18,369 nucleotides of DNA, taken from Cellulomonas sp. GTDB lineage: Bacteria; Actinomycetota; Actinomycetes; Actinomycetales; Cellulomonadaceae. The stretch spans positions 1 through 18,369 of the forward strand of contig JAPSIJ010000011.1 in NCBI GenBank assembly GCA_031178805.1, written 5' to 3'. Below are positions 8,054-13,178 of this stretch, in pieces. Each line of letters opens with the position of its first letter. Position 1 is the first letter of the stretch. A model generated the notes under the pieces. It ran no database searches. It was not told the origin of the DNA and saw nothing but the letters and a program-made list of their open reading frames with translations. The position numbers and the translations under genes are program-made.

Positions 8054-8073
8054 CCCCCGGGGCGGCTCAGCCG
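8047..8073. terminator. Possible bidirectional terminator formed by two convergent stop codons
   Basis: CGGCTGA (8047-8053) and TCAGCCG (8067-8073) are exact reverse complements separated by 13 bases that include CCCCGGGG. The arms contain the stop codons of the GH43 gene and of the convergent esterase gene. There is no T-run, so termination strength is uncertain, but the position between convergent genes fits. Confidence 0.4.
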
Positions 8074-9032
8074 CCGAGCGCGTCCGCGACGAACGCCAGC
8101 GCCTCGTGGTCGTTGTCCGGGCCGCCGCCCTCGTGGCCGTTGTACCGCCAGACCCGCAGCTCCTTCGGGCCCTGCCACGCGTGGTGCGCGGCGACCACGG
8201 TGGACGGCGGAACGATCGTGTCCATCAGGGCGACGGAGAACCGCGCCGGTGCCGTGCCCCGCCGGGCGAGCCCGACGCCGTCCACGTACGACAGCGTCCG
8301 CAGCACCCGGTCCGCCGCGCCGCGGTGCACCCGCAGGTACCGGACCACCTCGGCGAACGGGTCGCCGTCGGTGATCTCGATGGCCCGCGCGATGTCGCAC
8401 AGGAACGGCACGTCGGCGACCACCGCCCCGACGCCCGTGCCGAGCGCGCCCGCGGCGATCGCCATCGCCCCGCCCTGGCTGCCGCCGACCACGGCCAGCC
8501 GCTCCGGGTCCACGCCCGGCAGCGCCCGCGCCGCGTCCACCGCCCGCACCGCGTCGGTGAGCAGCCGGCGGTAGTAGTACGTCTCCGGGTCCTCCACGCC
8601 GCGGGTCATCACGCCGGGGTGCTGCGGCCCGGTGCCCCACGGGTCGGGGGTGTCGCCGCGGCTCCAGCCGGAGCCCTGCCCGCGGCTGTCCACCAGCAGG
8701 TGCGCGTACCCGGCCGACGCCCACAGCAGGTTCTCCGTGACGTCGCCGCGGCCGCCGCCGTAGCCGACGTACTGCACGACCACGGGCAGGTCCCCGGCGA
8801 CGCCCGCGGGCCGCCGGTACCAGGCGCGCACCGGGTCCCCGGCGAACCCGGGGAACGTGACGTCGTGCACCTCGAGCGTGGTCAGCGGCCCGGCCACCCG
8901 CTCGACGCGCGGCGGGGCGTCGTGCGCGCGGCTCTCCGCCAGCGTGCGCGCCCAGAAGGCGTCGAGGTCGTCGGGCTCGACCAGCCCGCTCGTGTGCTGC
9001 CACAGCTGCGGCTCGGCCAGGTCCTGGAGCAC
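8067..9032 (-). CDS. axe: CE7-family acetyl xylan esterase / cephalosporin-C deacetylase
   Basis: A 321-residue alpha/beta-hydrolase that removes acetyl groups from xylo-oligosaccharides and other small acetylated substrates. All family hallmarks are present: RGQG at 117-120, nucleophile Ser185 in GGSQGG, Asp271 in ALMDTIVPPS and His300 in YNGHEGG. The spacing is nearly that of characterised CE7 enzymes (about S188/D274/H303 in the Thermotoga protein, from memory). It has no signal peptide, as usual for CE7. The start is GTG at 9032 with GGAGG about 5 bases upstream. It converges on the sugar operon with a 13-base gap and lies 46 bases after the split-barrel gene, possibly co-transcribed with it. 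The context suggests deacetylation of the imported oligosaccharides before GH43 and GH3 attack (inference). Confidence 0.9.
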   Translation of the reverse strand: MLQDLAEPQLWQHTSGLVEPDDLDAFWARTLAESRAHDAPPRVERVAGPLTTLEVHDVTFPGFAGDPVRAWYRRPAGVAGDLPVVVQYVGYGGGRGDVTENLLWASAGYAHLLVDSRGQGSGWSRGDTPDPWGTGPQHPGVMTRGVEDPETYYYRRLLTDAVRAVDAARALPGVDPERLAVVGGSQGGAMAIAAGALGTGVGAVVADVPFLCDIARAIEITDGDPFAEVVRYLRVHRGAADRVLRTLSYVDGVGLARRGTAPARFSVALMDTIVPPSTVVAAHHAWQGPKELRVWRYNGHEGGGPDNDHEALAFVADALGG

Positions 9033-9078
9033 GTGCCCTCCGTCGTCGTCGTCGCGGGACGGGGAGAACGGTATCGGC

Positions 9079-9483
9079 TCAGCCCTGGTGCGCGCCCCAG
9101 CCGTGCCACCGGTCGACCTCGACCCACGCCGACCAGCGGGCGCTGACCCGGTCCGGGTACGGGTTGCCGGTGTAGTGCCGCGACAGCCGGTCGATGTCGG
9201 TCAGCCCGGTGTCGGGGTGCAGGTCCACCACCCGGCCGATCAGCGTGACGTGGGTGTACCAGTCACCGCCGTCGAGCGCGGTGAGCGAGACCCGCGGGTC
9301 CCGGCGCAGGTGGTTCAGCCGCACGCGGCTCTCGTCGAGGTTGAGCAGCACCCGCCCCTCGTCCCACAGGTACCAGGTGGCCGCGGTGACCGGCGTGCCG
9401 TCCGAGCGCAGCGTGGCCATCACGGCGGGGTTCGGGCGGCGGAGCATCTCGACGGCGTCGGCGGGCAGCGGGGACGTGGACAC
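9079..9483 (-). CDS. Pyridoxamine-5'-phosphate-oxidase-like split-barrel protein (Rv1155-like, F420/FMN)
   Basis: A 134-residue protein of the flavin/F420-binding split-barrel superfamily. The start is GTG 9483 with GGAGG about 7 bases upstream. The motifs VMATLRSDGTPVTAATWYLW, SRVRLNHLRRDPRVSLTALD and HVTLIGRVVDL follow the order seen in the small TIGR03618/Rv1155-like group, which in actinobacteria often uses F420 rather than FMN. Length is normal. The substrate is unknown, and the sequence alone cannot tell F420 from FMN or heme use. It lies directly upstream of the esterase on the same strand; a functional link to sugar metabolism is not evident and shared transcription may be incidental. 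Confidence 0.82.
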   Translation of the reverse strand: MSTSPLPADAVEMLRRPNPAVMATLRSDGTPVTAATWYLWDEGRVLLNLDESRVRLNHLRRDPRVSLTALDGGDWYTHVTLIGRVVDLHPDTGLTDIDRLSRHYTGNPYPDRVSARWSAWVEVDRWHGWGAHQG

Positions 9484-9562
9484 GGGGTGCCTCCTCGGGA
9501 CGGCGGGTGGGGTGTGCCCAGTCTGCGGCAGCGGGCGCCGCCGGGCAGGCCGGGGGCGTCGG

Positions 9563-9583
9563 GCCCGGGCGTCAGGCCCGGGC
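9563..9583 (-). terminator. Weak hairpin over the DUF916 stop codon
   Basis: Two copies of the self-complementary GCCCGGGC (9563-9570 and 9576-9583) flank GTCAG, which holds the TGA stop of the DUF916 gene in the loop. An 8-bp stem can form, without a T-run. It may end the transcript of the wall-protein genes before the split-barrel gene. In such GC-rich DNA this could also be chance. Confidence 0.3.
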
Positions 9584-10666
9584 GGCGGCGACCGCGGCGG
9601 CGATCCGGCGGCGGGTGGCGGCCTCCCGCCGGGCGCGCGCCCGGCGCACGGCCAGCACGACGCCCACCAGCAGCAGCACCAGGCCCACCTGCAGCCACGG
9701 CACCGCCCACGCGGACCAGCCGGCGTCCGCCGTGGCCAGCGCCACCGTGACCTCGTCGTCCCCGACCACCGCGGGCGTGACGGCGACCGAGCCGTCGAGC
9801 CGGACCAGCGGCCACGCCTCGACCTCGACGCTGCCGCCGGCGGTGCCGCCCGGCAGGACCTCCCGGAGCGCGGGGCCGGCGGCCGAGGAGCCGGCCAGCC
9901 CGAACGGGCCCGAGGCGCTCGCGGCCGCGGCGGCGCCGAGCCGCACGTTGCCGGTGTTCGCCACGGTGTAGTCGACGCGTAGCGTGCCGGGCGCGAACGG
10001 GTTCCACGACGGGGTGTACGTGGTCCGCACGTCCTGCACGGCGAGCGCCGGGGTGACCTCGCCGGTGACCCGGAGGTGCAGCCGGGCGCCGACGCGGCTG
10101 TCCACCGCGACGCCGCCGGCGGTGTCCGTGGCCAGCGCGGCCACGATGCCGGCCGGGTGGTCGCCGGGCGTGGCGTCGGCCGGCACCCGGACGACGAACG
10201 GCAGGGTGGCCTGCGCGCCGGGCGCGACCTCCACCCGCTGGACCGTGCCGGGCGCCCCGATCGTCCCGGCGGCGTCGCCGAGCGCGATCCAGCTGCCGGC
10301 GGCGGTGGCCTCGGCGCCGGTCGGCGGCAGGTCGAACTGGCCGTCGGCGGTGATCAGCCCGTCGCCCGCGTAGACGTCGAAGGCGGCGGCGTGCTCGCTG
10401 AAGTTCGTGAGGGTGACGTGCTCGGTGACCTCGGTGCCCGGGTCCACGGCGTGCCGGAACGACACCCGGCCGTCCGGGCCGTCCGCCGTCGCGGGCTCCA
10501 GCGCCCACGTCGTGCGGGTGGCGTCGGTGCCGCCGGACGCCGCGGGCGCCGGCTCGGTCGCCGCGACCGCGGGCAGCGCGGCGGGCGCCCCGGTGAGGGC
10601 GGCGAGCAGGACGAGGACGGCGGTCGCCCGGCGAGGGCGGGACGGTCGCGGCACGGCGGTCGGCAC
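9572..10666 (-). CDS. DUF916/WxL-interacting-protein-type membrane-anchored wall protein
   Basis: A 364-residue protein: signal peptide (1-36, cleavage near AVAA), an N-terminal peptidoglycan-binding DUF916-like domain (about 50-200, with HAVDPGTEVTEHVTLTN, the family-typical TPGDHPAGIVAAL, and SRVGARLHLRVTG), a second beta-sandwich (about 205-315, YTVANTGNVRLG) in the place of the DUF3324 partner-binding domain, one transmembrane helix (about 322-340) and an Arg-rich cytoplasmic tail. In Firmicutes this layout is the WxL-interacting protein, holding WxL-domain proteins at the wall. The start GTG 10666 has GGAGA 5 bases upstream; a GTG at 10654 lacks one. It follows the alkaline phosphatase gene by 83 bases, and that phosphatase ends in a WxL-like domain, so the two are probably partners (inference). 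Confidence 0.8.
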   Translation of the reverse strand: MPTAVPRPSRPRRATAVLVLLAALTGAPAALPAVAATEPAPAASGGTDATRTTWALEPATADGPDGRVSFRHAVDPGTEVTEHVTLTNFSEHAAAFDVYAGDGLITADGQFDLPPTGAEATAAGSWIALGDAAGTIGAPGTVQRVEVAPGAQATLPFVVRVPADATPGDHPAGIVAALATDTAGGVAVDSRVGARLHLRVTGEVTPALAVQDVRTTYTPSWNPFAPGTLRVDYTVANTGNVRLGAAAAASASGPFGLAGSSAAGPALREVLPGGTAGGSVEVEAWPLVRLDGSVAVTPAVVGDDEVTVALATADAGWSAWAVPWLQVGLVLLLVGVVLAVRRARARREAATRRRIAAAVAAARA

Positions 10667-10710
10667 GGCGGTCTCCAGGGGGTGCGGGGGAGGCGGGAGC
10701 GGGACGGGCG

Positions 10711-10740
10711 CGGGGCCCGGCGCGGGTGCGCCGGGCCCCG
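10711..10740 (-). terminator. 13-bp perfect hairpin between alkaline phosphatase and DUF916 genes
   Basis: CGGGGCCCGGCGC (10711-10723) and GCGCCGGGCCCCG (10728-10740) pair perfectly around a 4-base loop. It lies just after the phosphatase stop and 45 bases before the DUF916 start. No T-run follows on the minus strand. It could be a partial terminator that lowers DUF916 expression relative to the phosphatase, or an mRNA 3' stabiliser. Confidence 0.65.
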
Positions 10741-10749
10741 CTCCGGTGG

Positions 10750-12645
10750 TCAGTCGACCGGGAAGAGCGACACCGTCAGCGCGCCGGCGTACTCGCCGGC
10801 CCGGGTGTCGACCGGGACCTCGAGCTCGAGCTCGGCGGTCAGGTCGGTGGTGCCGAGGCGGCCGTCGGACGTCGCCGTGGCGAGCGTCGCCGGGACCGCG
10901 AGGCCCTCGCCGCCGCCGAGCACGGTCTCGACCGGCGAGCCGGGGGTGACGCCGGGCTTGGTGGTGAGCAGGCCCGGGGTCCAGCCGAGGTGCCGGGCCC
11001 GCAGGACGGACGAGCCCGTGGTCAGGTCCTCGGCCTGGCCGGAGACGGTCCAGCCGCCGGTGCCCGCCTGGGCGTTGGAGCGGGAGTCGGTCACCGAGAC
11101 GGTCGGCAGCGCGCCGCCGAACCGCAGGCGGTCGCCGACGTTCGCGCCGCCGGCCAGGTCGACGCCCTCGCCGAAGTCCGCGACCGACAGGGTCAGCGAG
11201 CCCTCGACCGCACCGGCCTGCGGCACCGTGGCGGTCAGCGGGATCTCGCCGGCCTCCGGCGCGTCCTCGCGGCCCCAGGTCTCGAACGCCAGCCGGGCGA
11301 CGTCGACGTTGTCCAGGTAGGCGCCGCGGACCGGGTCGGTGCCCACGGCGTAGGAGGCGAGCAGGTCCGAGCCGGCGCCCTTGGCGAACAGCGGGACGAG
11401 CTGGTTGGTGTGGTTGCCGGAGAACCACTTCTGGTCCGGCAGCTGGCCCTTGGCCCCGGTGATCGGGGACCACGTCGGGTCGGAGCGGGAGCCGTCCAGG
11501 TAGCCGGTCTCGTGGTCGGCCGTGACGATCAGCAGCGTCTCGTCCCAGGAGGACTCGGTCTCCACCCACTCCACCGCGGCCTCGACGGCGCGGTTGAAGT
11601 CCACCGTCTCCTCGATGTTGCGCGTGGTCTCGTTGGCGTGGCCCGTCCAGTCGATGGCGCCGCCCTCGACCATGAGGAACAGACCCTCCTCGTCCTGCTC
11701 CAGCACGTTCAGCGCGCCCTGGGTCATCGTGCGCAGCGACGGGACGTCGTTCTGCTCGACCGCGAACGGCAGCTGGCCCTCGGACTCGCCCGAGCGGGCC
11801 TGCTGCAGCGTCGTGGCGACCTGCGCCAGGCCGAACACGCGCTCCGGGGCGTCCTCCGCCGTGGCGAGCGCCTCGAAGTCCGCGCGGTCCTCGATGAAGG
11901 TCCGCTCGGTCTGGCCGTCCTGCAGGCGCTGGAAGTCGCGCTCGCTGACCGACGAGTAGTCCGGCGCGGTCGGCTGGTGGTCGTCGTCGTAGCCGGGGTG
12001 GCCGGCGCCCATGACGACGTCGAGCGGGCCGTCGATCATCTCGTTGGCCACGCCGGTCATGTCGTTGCGGCTCGCGTTGTGGGCGCCCCAGGACGCGGGC
12101 GTCGCGTGGCTGAACTGCACGGAGGAGACCACGCCGGTCGCCTTGCCGATCTCGGCGGCGCGCTCGGCGACGTTCTTCACCCGGTTGCCCTCGGGGTCGA
12201 GGCCGAGCATGCCGTTGTTCGTCTTCACGCCGGTCGCGAGCGCGGTGCCCGCGGCGGCGGAGTCGGTGGCGCCCTCGGAGATCCAGTCGAAGTCCGCCCA
12301 CGCCTTGGTGGGGTCGTACTCCGCGCGGCCGTTCGCCGAGTGCGTCGACATCGCGACCTGCACCGGGAAGGACTGGAACACCTGGGACGCGGTGCCCGGC
12401 AGGTGGGTGACGGTGCCCGCGGCGGGGTCGACGGCGACCTGCGAGTACGTGGTGCCGTGCTCGTAGAGGCTGGCGGCGTCGATGTGGTTGTAGCCCATGC
12501 CGTCGCCGATCATCACGATGATGTTCTTCGGCCCGGTGGTGTCGGCGGGGGCGGCGACCGCGGGCGAGGCCGCGGTGATGGCGAGAGCAGCGGCGATCGT
12601 GCTGGTCCCGGCGAGCGCGAGCCACCGGGGAGGACGTCGAGTCAT
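10750..12645 (-). CDS. phoA: Secreted PhoA-type alkaline phosphatase with C-terminal WxL-like domain
   Basis: A 631-residue exported phosphomonoesterase that releases phosphate outside the cell. Signal peptide 1-32 (cut near AVAA). The catalytic domain (about 38-460) shows IVMIGDGMG (metal ligand Asp48), the nucleophile Ser129 in EGATDSAAAGTALATG, VEGGAIDWTGHAN (Glu327, Asp332, His336), TADHETG (Asp377, His378) and a late His412. Residues about 466-631 are extra to the enzyme and resemble a WxL wall-binding beta-sandwich: LSVADFGEG, VSVTDSR followed by GGWTVSGQ, and the terminal AGEYAGALTVSL. ATG 12645 has GGGAAGAG upstream. A PHO-box-like repeat lies 59-80 bases before the start, so induction by phosphate starvation is likely. 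The DUF916 gene follows. Function is certain at family level; the wall-binding role of the tail is inferred. Confidence 0.9.
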   Translation of the reverse strand: MTRRPPRWLALAGTSTIAAALAITAASPAVAAPADTTGPKNIIVMIGDGMGYNHIDAASLYEHGTTYSQVAVDPAAGTVTHLPGTASQVFQSFPVQVAMSTHSANGRAEYDPTKAWADFDWISEGATDSAAAGTALATGVKTNNGMLGLDPEGNRVKNVAERAAEIGKATGVVSSVQFSHATPASWGAHNASRNDMTGVANEMIDGPLDVVMGAGHPGYDDDHQPTAPDYSSVSERDFQRLQDGQTERTFIEDRADFEALATAEDAPERVFGLAQVATTLQQARSGESEGQLPFAVEQNDVPSLRTMTQGALNVLEQDEEGLFLMVEGGAIDWTGHANETTRNIEETVDFNRAVEAAVEWVETESSWDETLLIVTADHETGYLDGSRSDPTWSPITGAKGQLPDQKWFSGNHTNQLVPLFAKGAGSDLLASYAVGTDPVRGAYLDNVDVARLAFETWGREDAPEAGEIPLTATVPQAGAVEGSLTLSVADFGEGVDLAGGANVGDRLRFGGALPTVSVTDSRSNAQAGTGGWTVSGQAEDLTTGSSVLRARHLGWTPGLLTTKPGVTPGSPVETVLGGGEGLAVPATLATATSDGRLGTTDLTAELELEVPVDTRAGEYAGALTVSLFPVD

Positions 12646-12703
12646 GATCTCTTCCCTGTCGAGTCAGAGCGGGTGGTCACCCGTCCGCGACGAGCCCACC
12701 CGG

Positions 12704-12725
12704 TTCCTGTGACCGGGCAGTGAAC
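12704..12725 (-). promoter_or_regulatory. PHO-box-like direct repeat upstream of alkaline phosphatase
   Basis: On the minus strand two adjacent 11-base units read GTTCACTGCCC and GGTCACAGGAA. Actinobacterial PhoP binds tandem 11-base units beginning GTTCAC. The first unit matches that core exactly, the second at five of six bases. The repeat lies 59-80 bases upstream of the phosphatase start, a suitable place for PhoP activation. No clear -10 was found. Confidence 0.6.
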
Positions 12726-12776
12726 TGTGGAAGAAACCAGACGTAACAGTCGGACCGGACGAACCGGACAGTTGCC

Positions 12777-13178
12777 TCAGTCGACGTCGCCGTCCAGGTA
12801 GAGCCACGTGCCGCCCTCCCGGGCGAACCGGCTGACCTCGTGCAGCGACCCCGCGCCGTCCGGGCCGCGGTAGGTGGCCCGGAACTCGACCGTGCCGTCG
12901 GTGTCGAACGGCCCGCCCGCCGTGGTGGCCAGCACGTCCAGCCGGCGCCACCGCAGGTCCGGGTCGAGGTCGAGGTCCCGCGGCCGGGTGCGCGGGTGCC
13001 AGGTCCGGCGCAGGTACGCGGCGTCGCCGACGGCGAAGGCGCTGTACCGGGAGCGCATCAGCTGCTCGGCGGTCGCGGCGGCGCGGTCGCCGGCGTGCAG
13101 CGGGCCGCAGCAGGCGCCGTAGGTCTCGCCGCTCAGGCAGGGGCAGCGGGCGGCGGGGTCCGGGGAAGCGGGCACCAC
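12777..13178 (-). CDS. YchJ-family protein with N-terminal SEC-C motif
   Basis: A protein of about 133 residues. The N-terminus carries the zinc-binding SEC-C pattern (CPCLSGETYGACCGPLHAG, cysteines at about 12, 14, 23 and 24), followed by the family signature AEQLMRSRYSAFAVGDAAYLRRTWHP and a C-terminal NTF2-like half. This matches UPF0225/YchJ; the biological role of the family is poorly known. The start is GTG 13178 or the adjacent GTG 13175; neither has a good ribosome site. As drawn, the gene overlaps the 3' end of the surface-protein gene by 46 bases in another frame. If that upstream gene really ends at the TGA at 13192-13194, the two would be 13 bases apart, a normal operon spacing. 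The promoter region of alkaline phosphatase follows downstream. Confidence 0.82.
   Translation of the reverse strand: MVPASPDPAARCPCLSGETYGACCGPLHAGDRAAATAEQLMRSRYSAFAVGDAAYLRRTWHPRTRPRDLDLDPDLRWRRLDVLATTAGGPFDTDGTVEFRATYRGPDGAGSLHEVSRFAREGGTWLYLDGDVD

Noticed and set aside
9572..12625. A 1017-codon open frame on the minus strand spanning the DUF916-type gene and the phosphatase region
   Set aside because: Only the part from GTG 10666 has family motifs and a signal peptide; the rest is a low-complexity Arg/Gly shadow of the alkaline phosphatase gene in another frame.
12726..12776. Terminator after ychJ
   Set aside because: AACAGTC and GACAGTT at the ends form only a mismatched inverted repeat, and the interior is made of direct GTCCGGT-like repeats that do not pair well.
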